The notes under the pieces: generated by a model
What the model saw: the letters and a program-made list of their open reading frames with translations, nothing else
Databases searched by the model: none
What the model was told of the DNA's origin: nothing
Shown here: positions 25,215 to 32,977 of the stretch, piece after piece
Layout: every line of letters begins with the position of its first letter
Position numbering within the stretch: the first letter of the stretch is position 1
Program-made: the position numbers and the translations under genes
NCBI GenBank assembly: GCA_902784465.1
Contig: CACZUZ010000003.1
Location: 1-64,000, forward strand
Origin: an uncultured Bacteroidota bacterium
GTDB lineage: Bacteria > Bacteroidota > Bacteroidia > Bacteroidales > P3
Length of the DNA stretch: 64,000 bases
Direction of reading: 5' to 3'

Positions 25215-26771
25215 CTATAATTCCTTTATGATTTCGTCAATCTGTGCTCTCAACTCGTTCTCGTGGGCTACTATCTGCTCAATCCGTGCATTCAGTTCCA
25301 CGATATCCACCTTCTCACGGGTGTCCTCTTGCTCCACGTAGGTGGATACCGACAGGTTGTAGTCGCCCTCCGCTATGGTGTCGTTGCTCACCAACTTGCA
25401 CAGATACTGCACGTCCTTACGGTCTGCAAACATCTGCACGATGTGCCCGATGTTGTCGGGGGTCAGTTTGTTGTTGTTGGTTATCTTCACACACTCCTTG
25501 CTTGCATCTATGAACAAGGTGCTGTTGTCCTTCTTCGCCTTCTTCAACACCATTATACAGGTCGCTATGCTGGTGCCGAAGAAAAGGTTGTCGGGTAGTT
25601 GGATGATACAATCCACATAGTTGTTGTCGATGAGGTATTGCCTTATCTTCTTCTCTGCTCCGCCACGGTACATCACGCCGGGGAAACAGACGATTGCCGC
25701 CGTGCCATTGGTCGCCAACCACGCCAACGAGTGCATTATGAAGGCTAAGTCTGCCTTGCTCTTGGGTGCAAGGACGCCGGCCGGTGCATATCGAGGGTCG
25801 TTGATAAGGGTGATGTCGTCGTCGCCTTTCCACTTGATGCTGTAAGGGGGGTTGCTGACGATGACCTCGAAGGGTTCGTCGTCCCAGTGTTGCGGTGACA
25901 GGAGAGTGTCCTCACACGCTATGTCGAACTTGTCGTAGTCGATGTCGTGCAGGAACATATTGATACGACACAGGTTGTAGGTGGTGAGGTTGATTTCCTG
26001 ACCGAAGAACCCCTGACGGACATTCTCCTTGCCGAGTATCTTGGCCGCCTTCAACAACAGGGAACCGCTGCCACACGCCGGGTCATACACCTTGTTGACT
26101 TCGCTCTTGCCGAGGGTCGCCAGTCGGGTGAGTAGCTCGGACACTTCCTGTGGGGTGTAGTATTCGCCGCCGCTCTTGCCCGCGTTGCTTGCATACATTC
26201 CCATCAGGTATTCGTACGCATCGCCGAAAGCGTCGATAGTGTTGTCTTGGTAGTCGCCGAGTTGCATCTGCTGGATGCCCCGGAGTAGTTTCACCAGTTT
26301 CTCGTTTCGCTTCACGACCGTCGCTCCCAGTTTGTTGCTATTCACGTCGAGGTCTGCAAACAGTCCTTTGAAGTCGTCCTCGCTCTCCGTACCCTTTGCA
26401 CTTGCCTCGATTGCCGTGAAAATCTTTTCGAGGGTCTCGTTGAGGTTGTCGTCCTTGTCACACCGCTTGCACACGTTGCAGAACAGTTGGGACGGAAGGA
26501 TGAAGAAACCCTTCACGCCGACCATTTCCTCTCGTGCATCCTCGGCCACGCTGTCTTTAAGGTCTGCATAGTCGAAGTCGGTGTTGCCGCTTTCCCATTC
26601 GCCACGGTTGATGTAGTTGGTGATGTTCTCGCTGATGTATCGGTAGAATAGTATGCCGAGAATATACGACTTGAAGTCCCAACCATCCACGCTTCCGCGC
26701 ATCTCGTCTGCTATCGCCCAGATGGTGCGGTGCAGTTCGTTCCGTTCTTGCTCTTTCTTATTATCTGTCAT
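25215..26771 (-). CDS. hsdM: Type I restriction enzyme, M (adenine-N6 methyltransferase) subunit
   Basis: The 518-residue protein has the HsdM layout: a helical N-terminal domain (DEMRGSVDGWDFKSYILGILFYR), then GEYYTPQEV just before the catalytic domain. The S-adenosylmethionine motif DPACGSGS is at about 230-237 and the catalytic NPPY at 307-310. With HsdS it methylates adenine in the target site, protecting host DNA; with HsdR added it restricts foreign DNA. First gene of the restriction operon. Intact by length and motifs. Confidence 0.95.
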   Translation of the reverse strand: MTDNKKEQERNELHRTIWAIADEMRGSVDGWDFKSYILGILFYRYISENITNYINRGEWESGNTDFDYADLKDSVAEDAREEMVGVKGFFILPSQLFCNVCKRCDKDDNLNETLEKIFTAIEASAKGTESEDDFKGLFADLDVNSNKLGATVVKRNEKLVKLLRGIQQMQLGDYQDNTIDAFGDAYEYLMGMYASNAGKSGGEYYTPQEVSELLTRLATLGKSEVNKVYDPACGSGSLLLKAAKILGKENVRQGFFGQEINLTTYNLCRINMFLHDIDYDKFDIACEDTLLSPQHWDDEPFEVIVSNPPYSIKWKGDDDITLINDPRYAPAGVLAPKSKADLAFIMHSLAWLATNGTAAIVCFPGVMYRGGAEKKIRQYLIDNNYVDCIIQLPDNLFFGTSIATCIMVLKKAKKDNSTLFIDASKECVKITNNNKLTPDNIGHIVQMFADRKDVQYLCKLVSNDTIAEGDYNLSVSTYVEQEDTREKVDIVELNARIEQIVAHENELRAQIDEIIKEL

Positions 26772-26883
26772 TGTTATAACTGTCTAATTGTTCGTTATGA
26801 CCCCATCGTTATTCAATAGGAACCACATTTTATGATAGTTATAACGTTAAAATTGTGTTATTATTGCCTTTCAATAATAAAAA

Positions 26884-26916
26884 AATGACCCCAACGGTTA
26901 TCCCGAAGGGGTCATT
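26884..26916. terminator. Strong hairpin between tmRNA and the restriction operon
   Basis: Arms AATGACCCC and GGGGTCATT are perfect, with an A-run before the left arm, so on the minus strand it would end in a T-run. It probably ends tmRNA read-through before hsdM. Confidence 0.65.
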
Positions 26917-27083
26917 GCCATCTACCAAGGAATGCTTGTGTGTTTAATGATTGTCAGCAAGTTTCTGCAAGTATTGGACTCCCTTTCATCCTGATGCAAC
27001 CTGAGAAACCAGAGTTTAGATAGCGGGAGACTCCATAAAGCAGAAAACACCGACAATCCTTTTGATTATCAGTATTTTCATTG

Positions 27084-27100
27084 GGAGAAATTCGTTCTCC
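27084..27100 (-). terminator. Short hairpin just after the tmRNA 3' end
   Basis: GGAGAA/TTCTCC arms around ATTCG begin three bases past the mature 3' end; possibly a processing or termination signal. Confidence 0.4.
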
Positions 27101-27103
27101 AAG

Positions 27104-27494
27104 TGGAGCTGGGCGGGTTCGAACCGCCGTCCAAACAAGTAACAGATGTGCTTTCTACATGCTTATTCCGTGGTTGGTTTTCGAGGCGGCTCTGGACGCG
27201 GACACCCAAGGCAGCCCTTAGCCTCTAAGAGTTCACCGGCAGTGCGAGGCTTTGTGCCGGCTATCCCGTCTTTGCGAGCGCCTCCGTGTCAGCAGCCGAC
27301 GGTCAGGGCGGCTGGGAGACGTCTTGTCCCTGCATCTTTGCGGGGATTAAGCTAATCTACTGTGCTTCGATTAGGCAGCAAGAGCGTAAGAAGTTTCGCC
27401 AATTAAATTTAGTGCATCGGTTTTCAAGGCTTCTGATGCGTGAGCCTGCATGCTTACAAACCCATTAACCTTGCTGTCAAAACCAGTCAGCCCC
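27104..27494 (-). ncRNA. ssrA: Transfer-messenger RNA
   Basis: The 5' end GGGGCTGAC pairs with the 3' end CAGCTCC, and the T-arm GGTTCGAACCC is present, making the tRNA-like domain. The internal reading frame encodes the degradation tag GETSYALAA followed by TAA, close to the tags of other Bacteroidota. Length about 391 bases is normal. The 3' CCA is not encoded (the genome reads CTT), so it must be added after transcription. tmRNA with SmpB frees stalled ribosomes and marks the nascent chain for proteolysis. Confidence 0.95.
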
Positions 27495-27556
27495 GGTGTG
27501 GATTTTGTTTACTGTTTACCCTTTGGAGGTTTACAGTTTGTATTGGTGCATAAAAA

Positions 27557-27578
27557 AAGCCCTCAACGCTGAGAGCTT
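27557..27578 (-). terminator. Terminator after tRNA-Asp
   Basis: On the minus strand a stem (AAGCTCTCA with TGAGGGCTT, one mismatch) is followed by seven T, directly downstream of the tRNA. Confidence 0.75.
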
Positions 27579-27586
27579 CCTTTGTT

Positions 27587-27664
27587 TGGCGGTCCGGACG
27601 AGACTCGAACTCGCGACCCCATGCGTGACAGGCATGTATTCTAACCAAACTGAACTACCGAACC
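27587..27664 (-). tRNA. tRNA-Asp (GTC)
   Basis: Acceptor arms GGTTCGG and CCGGACC pair, the T-arm reads GAGTTCGAGTCTC, and the seven-base anticodon loop CTGTCAC contains GTC. Discriminator G and an encoded CCA follow. A consensus promoter lies at 27706-27736. Confidence 0.95.
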
Positions 27665-27705
27665 GTTTGCAACATTTGAAAGACCTCTTTCCTTAATTGC
27701 GAGTG

Positions 27706-27736
27706 CAAAAATACTACTTTTTCTGATACCGACAAA
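27706..27736 (-). promoter_or_regulatory. Consensus promoter of tRNA-Asp
   Basis: TTTG (27736-27733), exactly 19 bases, then TATTTTTG (27713-27706) on the minus strand: a perfect match to the Bacteroidota housekeeping consensus. Confidence 0.85.
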
Positions 27737-27860
27737 TTTTTTTTGATTTTTTGATGAAAATATTTTATATCATATTGATATTCAACAACAATTCTTTTGC
27801 ATAAACACTATATAATTTAATAAAAAAAGGCCAAACAGACAGCAAATTCTGTAAAAATCG

Positions 27861-27868
27861 TATCTTTG
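27861..27868 (+). promoter_or_regulatory. -7 element of the HAD hydrolase gene
   Basis: TATCTTTG places the transcript start near 27875, which favours the ATG at 27930 over the one at 27882. Confidence 0.55.
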
Positions 27869-27929
27869 CAAAACAAGAATAATGCAATATTTAAATATCT
27901 CATTAAAAAACAGCTATTTACATAAAAAT

Positions 27930-28571
27930 ATGACAAATATCAAAAATATTATCTTCGATTTCGGAGGCGTAATACACGACATACGCTACGAAAGCGTAGC
28001 CGAGGCTTTTGCCAAGCATGGTGTAGGCGGACTTGACAGGTTTTACAGCAAAGACTTCCAACCCAAAGAGATGGACCTCTTCGAAAAGGGTCTCATCACC
28101 CCAGCGCAATACCGCGACTACATAAGGGCGATGACCAATGTCGGCTTGAGCGACAGCGAGGTGGACGAAATTGTCAACGCTATCCTTATCGACGTGCCGG
28201 CAGAACGGGTCAATCTGCTTCTACGGTTGCGGAAACACTACAAAGTGTTCCTCTTCAGCAACACCAACCAGATAAACTACGACTGCTTCACGGCAAGGCT
28301 GAAAAGCAAATTTGGCTTCGACATCTTCGAACGTTGCTTCGACGCTGCCTATTTCTCGCATTTCATGCACCTGCGCAAACCCGACCCCGAAGGCTTCAAG
28401 CTCATCATCGCGGAACAGCACATCGTCCCTGATGAGACTCTTTTCATCGACGATATCAAAAAGAACCTTGAAGGGGCAGAAGCCGTAGGCATCCACGGCC
28501 TGCACCTCGACAAAGGCACCATCCTGGATTTGTTCGACAGCGAGGACGACATCATATCCCGAAAGATATAG
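27930..28571 (+). CDS. HAD-superfamily hydrolase
   Basis: From the ATG at 27930 the protein has 213 residues and begins MTNIKNIIFDFGGVIHDI. That is HAD motif I with one change: the usual DxD nucleophile pair reads DFGG, as in the YihX/epoxide-hydrolase-like group. Motif II is LFSNTNQ, the lysine is in MHLRKPDPEGF, and motif IV is TLFIDDIKKNLEGA. It should be a cytoplasmic phosphatase acting on a small sugar phosphate or similar metabolite; the substrate is not readable. An earlier ATG at 27882 would put the start only a few bases from the predicted transcript start and adds residues unlike the family. A bidirectional terminator follows. Confidence 0.85.
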   Translation: MTNIKNIIFDFGGVIHDIRYESVAEAFAKHGVGGLDRFYSKDFQPKEMDLFEKGLITPAQYRDYIRAMTNVGLSDSEVDEIVNAILIDVPAERVNLLLRLRKHYKVFLFSNTNQINYDCFTARLKSKFGFDIFERCFDAAYFSHFMHLRKPDPEGFKLIIAEQHIVPDETLFIDDIKKNLEGAEAVGIHGLHLDKGTILDLFDSEDDIISRKI

Positions 28572-28573
28572 GC

Positions 28574-28612
28574 AAAAAAAGGGGACTATCGTTGAGACAG
28601 TCCCCTTTTTTA
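28574..28612. terminator. Bidirectional terminator between the HAD gene and rpsT
   Basis: Perfect arms AGGGGACT and AGTCCCCT flanked by an A-run on the left and a T-run on the right serve both converging transcripts. Confidence 0.85.
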
Positions 28613-28629
28613 TCGTTTTACACTATGGA

Positions 28630-28881
28630 TTACATAGCGTTTACCTGCTTCATCAGCTTTGATTTGAGGTTGGCAGCCTTGTTCTTGTGAATTACAGAAC
28701 GCTTTGCAAGCTTGTCAAGGATGGAGACCATCTTCGGCAGCTTCTCAGCAGCAACAGCCTTGTCCTCAAGAGCGCGGAAATCACGCAGTGCATTACGCAT
28801 GGTTTTTGCATAATAGCGGTTCTCAACTCTCTTTTTCTCGGTGGAGCGGATTCTTTTTTTTGCAGACTTGTGATGTGCCAT
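28630..28881 (-). CDS. rpsT: 30S ribosomal protein S20
   Basis: Eighty-three residues, highly basic, beginning MAHHKSAKKRIRSTEKK, the family's signature start, and ending LKSKLMKQVNAM. It binds 16S rRNA in the body of the small subunit. The tRNA-Glu gene ends 31 bases before the ATG, with no promoter between, so both are probably transcribed from the promoter at 29010-29040. Confidence 0.96.
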   Translation of the reverse strand: MAHHKSAKKRIRSTEKKRVENRYYAKTMRNALRDFRALEDKAVAAEKLPKMVSILDKLAKRSVIHKNKAANLKSKLMKQVNAM

Positions 28882-28912
28882 AATTAATACTGTATTCTTA
28901 TATTTCTTTTTT

Positions 28913-28990
28913 TGGTACTCCGTGCGGGATTCGAACCCGCGATTTTGAGAATGAAAATCTCACGTCCTGGGCCAGCTAGACGAACGGAGC
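28913..28990 (-). tRNA. tRNA-Glu (TTC)
   Basis: Acceptor arms GCTCCGT and ACGGAGT, the anticodon stem TGAGA/TCTCA around TTTTCAT with anticodon TTC, the T-arm GGGTTCGAATCCC, and an encoded CCA are all visible. Confidence 0.95.
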
Positions 28991-29009
28991 ATTTGCCTAA
29001 AAGCGGATG

Positions 29010-29040
29010 CAAAAGTACTAACAATTTTTGAATTGACAAA
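29010..29040 (-). promoter_or_regulatory. Consensus promoter of tRNA-Glu and rpsT
   Basis: TTTG (29040-29037), 19 bases, TACTTTTG (29017-29010) on the minus strand. Confidence 0.85.
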
Positions 29041-29074
29041 ACTTTTTTTCACACCCTTTAGTGAATTTCTTTTG

Positions 29075-29752
29075 TCAAACATCCGTATCTGCCTGAAAAC
29101 GAAATCCTAAACGCTTTGCAGTGACTATAGATTTTTTATCAAAATTGTTGCGCATCTCCCCTACTGACACCACCTTAATCTCGTCGTATGGGGGTGTCAA
29201 AAGATCAAAATTGGTCGTATATTCGATTGCAGACTCGACAATACTCCTAACAGACTCATCTTCAATGACTGAGGTGTTAAAATTATTGTAAAGCATGCCC
29301 AATTCGCGCTTTCCTTCTATAAAATAATGCTTCTCGCTGTTGACAAAGATACGGCCAATGAGGTATCCCAAATCGTTGTCGCGACCGTAGAGGAAAGAGT
29401 CGGTGAGGAAATTGTACACATGTATGACTCCGCAATAGGAGCGGTCGGGCTTCTCGCGTATATACTGCGACTTCATGACCTCGTGGTTGCGGGAAAACTC
29501 GAAAACGTTGGTGTGCATCATGAAAAGCAGGAGGTCGCCGGCAAAACGGATCTCGAACTCGAAGTCGCCGCGGTCGGTAAACTCGAAACGCAAGTCCTTG
29601 CCCCTCTGGCGATTTTGTTCCTGTAACTCTGCAACAATGGCCTTGGCAGTAGAACGGAAAAGCTCAAATGTCTGCTTTGTAGACTTATAAACATCCTGCT
29701 TCAACTCTCCCTTGGAGAATATGAGCTCGCTAAGCTGTTCTTTCAGTTCCAT
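29075..29752 (-). CDS. Conserved protein of unknown function
   Basis: From the ATG at 29752 the protein has 225 residues (a TTG two codons earlier is less likely). It is cytoplasmic, with an N-terminal helical part (QLSELIFSKGEL) and a mixed alpha/beta core (FEFTDRGDFEFEIRFAGD, RSYCGVIHVYNFLTDSF, YLIGRIFVN). It resembles proteins found widely in Bacteroidales without assigned function; I recognise no catalytic motif. It lies behind cysS on the same strand, separated by a short repeat of AATTCTCAATTTTC units, and is probably read from the same transcript. Confidence 0.7.
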   Translation of the reverse strand: MELKEQLSELIFSKGELKQDVYKSTKQTFELFRSTAKAIVAELQEQNRQRGKDLRFEFTDRGDFEFEIRFAGDLLLFMMHTNVFEFSRNHEVMKSQYIREKPDRSYCGVIHVYNFLTDSFLYGRDNDLGYLIGRIFVNSEKHYFIEGKRELGMLYNNFNTSVIEDESVRSIVESAIEYTTNFDLLTPPYDEIKVVSVGEMRNNFDKKSIVTAKRLGFRFQADTDV

Positions 29753-29782
29753 TTTCAATTCTCAATTTTCAATTCTCAATTT
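29753..29782. repeat. AATTTTC/AATTCTC repeat between cysS and the 29752 gene
   Basis: Four alternating units fill the gap and end directly at the ATG at 29752, forming its leader. Confidence 0.8.
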
Positions 29783-31268
29783 ACTTGATTTCCCAGGTGG
29801 CGCCGTCTTTGCCGTCCTTTACGGCAATGCCGAGGGCGGAGAGATTGTCGCGGATATGGTCGCTGGTAGCCCAGTCCTTGTTGGCCTTGGCTGTGGCACG
29901 CACATCGAGAATCATCTGCATGAGACCGTCGATAAGAGCCGTGTTGTCGGCAGAGGCCTCATCGCGAAGACCCATAATGTCGCATACAAAAGTCTGGAAA
30001 AGCCACTGCAGTTCGTCGATGTCATCCTTCGTGAGCGTCTCCTTGTGGTCGGCGACACTATTCACAACTCGCGAAGCATCAAACAGATGCGAGATAACGA
30101 TAGGAGTATTCATGTCGTCGTTCATGGCATCATAGCATTTCTGGCGGTACTCTTTCACATCCACCGAGCTGCTCTTGGAAGGCTGCAGCGACCGCAGCGT
30201 CTTCATGGCCTGCATCAGTCGCTGATAGCCCTTCTCCGAGGCGATGAGGGCGTCGTTGCTGAAATCGACAGTGCTGCGATAATGAGCCTGAAGGATGAAG
30301 AAACGTATCGTCATGGGACTGTAGGCCTTGGCGAGCATCTCCTTGCCATCCTTGGGGTTGATGTGGCTGCCGTTGAAAAACTCGTCGAGGGTGATGAAAT
30401 TACCCAGCGACTTGCCCATCTTCTGTCCCTCGATGGTAATCATGTTGTTGTGCATCCAGTATTTGCAAGGGCCATGACCCGACGATGCCACGCACTGCGC
30501 TATCTCGCTCTCATGATGGGGAAAGACGAGGTCCATCCCGCCACCATGGATGTCGAAAGGCGAACCTAGGTATTTGGCTCCCATGGCCGTACATTCGGCA
30601 TGCCAACCAGGGAAGCCGTCGCTCCAGGGCGAAGGCCAGCGCATAATATGCTCGGGCGAAGCTTTCTTCCAGAGGGCGAAGTCGCCAGGGAAGCGTTTCT
30701 CGTCCTGGCCGTCGAGCTCGCGCGTTGTGGCAAGCATCTCCTCGATGACGCGGCCGCTGAGGCGACCATACTGCTTGGTGTCCTCCTGGTATTTGCGGAC
30801 GTCGAAATAGACGCTGCCGTTGGAGACGTAGGCATAACCCTCATCGATGATCTTCTGCACCAGCTCTATCTGCTCTATGATATGGCCGCTGGCATGAGGC
30901 TCGATGCTGGGACGCAGCACGTTGAGTCTATCCATGGCAGCATGGTAGCGGTTGGTGTAGTACTGCGCCACCTCCATAGGTTCGAGCTGCTCGAGGCGCG
31001 CTTTCTTGGCTATCTTGTCCTCTCCCTCGTCAGCGTCGTGCTCTAGGTGCCCGACATCGGTGATGTTGCGCACATAGCGCACCTTGTAGCCGAGGTGCTG
31101 GAGGTAGCGGAAAAGGATATCGAAGGTGATGGCCGGACGGGCATGACCAAGATGGGCGTCGCCGTAAACGGTAGGTCCACAGACATACATGCCTACCCTA
31201 CCCTCCGTGATGGGACGGAAGAGTTCTTTCTGGCGAGAAAGGGTATTGTATATGAGAAATTGTTGCAT
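29781..31268 (-). CDS. cysS: Cysteine--tRNA ligase
   Basis: The 495-residue class I synthetase carries the zinc-ligand Cys30 ([10 protein letters not shown]), the HIGH motif as HLGH at 39-42, [10 protein letters not shown] in the central part and the KMSKS loop as KMGKS (about 275-280). Length and motifs are normal. It charges tRNA-Cys with cysteine. The ATG at 31268 is immediately preceded by a 140-base array of GGATTTTC-type repeats and a further array of GATTGTCT units, so its transcript leader is built from repeats. Confidence 0.96.
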   Translation of the reverse strand: MQQFLIYNTLSRQKELFRPITEGRVGMYVCGPTVYGDAHLGHARPAITFDILFRYLQHLGYKVRYVRNITDVGHLEHDADEGEDKIAKKARLEQLEPMEVAQYYTNRYHAAMDRLNVLRPSIEPHASGHIIEQIELVQKIIDEGYAYVSNGSVYFDVRKYQEDTKQYGRLSGRVIEEMLATTRELDGQDEKRFPGDFALWKKASPEHIMRWPSPWSDGFPGWHAECTAMGAKYLGSPFDIHGGGMDLVFPHHESEIAQCVASSGHGPCKYWMHNNMITIEGQKMGKSLGNFITLDEFFNGSHINPKDGKEMLAKAYSPMTIRFFILQAHYRSTVDFSNDALIASEKGYQRLMQAMKTLRSLQPSKSSSVDVKEYRQKCYDAMNDDMNTPIVISHLFDASRVVNSVADHKETLTKDDIDELQWLFQTFVCDIMGLRDEASADNTALIDGLMQMILDVRATAKANKDWATSDHIRDNLSALGIAVKDGKDGATWEIK

Positions 31269-31270
31269 TT

Positions 31271-31560
31271 TTTATGGATTTTCGGATGTTTGGATTTTTG
31301 GATGTTCGGATTTTCGGATTTTTGGATGTTCGGATTTTCGGATTTTCGGATTTTCGGAGGTTTGGAGGTTTGGAGGTTCGGGTTTTCGGTTTTTCGGAGG
31401 TTCGGGTTTTCGGAGGTTCGGATTGTCTGATTGTCTGATTATCTGATTGTCTGATTGTCTGATTATCTGATTGTCTGATTGTCTGATTGTCTGATTGTCT
31501 GATTATCTGATTGTCTGATTGTCCGATTATCTGATTATCCGACCATCCGACTGTCCGATT
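31271..31560. repeat. Two adjoining 8-bp repeat arrays upstream of cysS
   Basis: 31271-31410 consists of GGATTTTC, GGATGTTC and GGATTTTT-type units; 31414-31560 of GATTGTCT and GATTATCT units. Together they fill the whole 301-base gap between the 31570 gene and cysS, and no other element is visible there. Confidence 0.92.
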
Positions 31561-31569
31561 CTCCGATTG

Positions 31570-32814
31570 TCATTTCTTGATGTAGGAGAGGAAGTCGAGG
31601 TCGATAGACAGCGAGACGAAAGGCTTGACGAGCCACGATTTCACCATGATGTCGTCGAGCGTGTAGCCCGACTGCAGACCGGTTAGCGTCATGCCGGCCT
31701 CAAAGCCGTCGCGAAGCACCTCGAACTCGCAAATATTCACTCCTATAGTGAGATAGAAGAAATCTACAAAGCGGAAACTGGGGCCTATATAGAAATTCTT
31801 AAAAAGGTTGGAACCGCCAAAACCCACATAGATGCCGAGGTCGTAGTTGAACTTCTGGTCGAACCGCCTTATCTCGGGCAGCAGCGAGGTGGAGGTTGTA
31901 TCCTTTGTTTTTTTGCCTCCGTTGAAATAGTCGGTCATATCCCACAGCATCACCGATGCACCGGTGACAAAATCGAACTCTATATCGCCGGCATTGCGGT
32001 TAAGGATTATTTTGTCGTACTTGCCCTCTTCGTTGTTGCGCGGAGTGAGACGGATATCCCAGTCGGGCGTGCGGTAGAATCGCATGGCGATGCCCTGTAT
32101 GGGACGCACCTTCTTCTTCTTGTTGAGCGTGATGGCGGCCTTCTCCTCGGCCTCTTTGGCCTTCAGCTGCAGGTATTTGTTCTCTTCATCCTTGCGGATA
32201 TTCTCTATCTCGATGGCGGTGACCTTCTTCTGCAGTGAGTCTACCAGGTGGCGGTAATGCTCCTTCTCGATGAGGACATGCTCATAGTTCTCGCGCTGCG
32301 AACGCAGCGTCACCTCTTTGGCGTCGATGTCCTTCTGCAGGTAGTCTATCTCGCGTGTCTTGGCTTCGATACTGGCCTCTTTAGCCTTGAGGTCGCCCTC
32401 CCACTTGGCACGGTCTATTGTCGAACTGGTCAACGCCTGTCGGTACAGCTCTTCCTTTTCTGCCACGAGCTTTTCCTTCTCCTGCATGGCGGAGACCTGC
32501 TCCGACATGAGCCTGTTCTTCTCCTGCAATTCTTTCTGATACAGGTCGTTGAGATAAACCAAAGAGTCTTTCAGCAGGATAAGCTCCCTCATGCGGCGGC
32601 GAAGAGAGGCTTGCGCCATGAACGCCGAGTCGAGCCTCTGGTTTAGGATCTCAACTTGACCGCGGAGCATCACTATCGAGTCTCTATTGTCGGTGCTGTC
32701 GTCATAGCCACTCTCCGACATCGCCACTCGGCCGGAGTCGACCACCTGGCCACGCCCCACGGCGGTCACAGCGATGAGAAAAAGAAGCACGACAAGATGA
32801 CGGATTCTACTCAT
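31570..32814 (-). CDS. Exported coiled-coil protein with a barrel-like C-terminus
   Basis: Starting at the ATG at 32814 (the upstream 36 codons lack protein character) the protein has 414 residues and a signal peptide LVVLLFLIAVTAVGRGQ. Residues about 45-235 are heptad-like coiled coil rich in Glu, Lys, Gln and Leu. From about 245 on, the protein turns into alternating aromatic beta strands (YDLGIYVGFGG-like, FYIGPSFRFVDFFYLTIGV, VSLSIDLDFLSYI), consistent with a small outer-membrane beta domain. A periplasm-spanning coiled coil tied to the outer membrane is the reasonable guess. I do not recognise the family. Confidence 0.72.
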   Translation of the reverse strand: MSRIRHLVVLLFLIAVTAVGRGQVVDSGRVAMSESGYDDSTDNRDSIVMLRGQVEILNQRLDSAFMAQASLRRRMRELILLKDSLVYLNDLYQKELQEKNRLMSEQVSAMQEKEKLVAEKEELYRQALTSSTIDRAKWEGDLKAKEASIEAKTREIDYLQKDIDAKEVTLRSQRENYEHVLIEKEHYRHLVDSLQKKVTAIEIENIRKDEENKYLQLKAKEAEEKAAITLNKKKKVRPIQGIAMRFYRTPDWDIRLTPRNNEEGKYDKIILNRNAGDIEFDFVTGASVMLWDMTDYFNGGKKTKDTTSTSLLPEIRRFDQKFNYDLGIYVGFGGSNLFKNFYIGPSFRFVDFFYLTIGVNICEFEVLRDGFEAGMTLTGLQSGYTLDDIMVKSWLVKPFVSLSIDLDFLSYIKK

Positions 32815-32950
32815 AAAGATACACAATAAAAGGCGATAAACTATCGCAATAAAATGATTTTCATATAATTCAAACACACCTTTCCCACAACAACGAGTTG
32901 CAAAAATACAAAAATAATACAATAAAGAATAGGAAATGGCTTAAAAAACG

Positions 32951-32958
32951 TAATTTTG
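32951..32958 (+). promoter_or_regulatory. -7 element of the C25 peptidase operon
   Basis: TAATTTTG, 20 bases before the ATG at 32978. No clear -33 element. Confidence 0.5.
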
Positions 32959-32977
32959 CAAAGTTTTTCTAACAGCC

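Larger units (their letters stand above)
26772..27103. other. Intergenic stretch upstream of hsdM with two hairpins
   Basis: AT-rich leader of hsdM, a hairpin at 26884-26916 and a short one at 27084-27100 next to the tmRNA end. No open frame is supported. A second GACCCC motif near 26799 resembles one hairpin arm. Confidence 0.6.

Noticed and set aside
27146..27468. Small plus-strand frames of 60-70 codons
   Set aside because: They lie inside the tmRNA gene.
31271..31560. CRISPR or origin iterons
   Set aside because: The 8-bp units are contiguous and degenerate with no spacers; there is no dnaA or partition gene nearby and the same units occur upstream of pheS and inside a gene.
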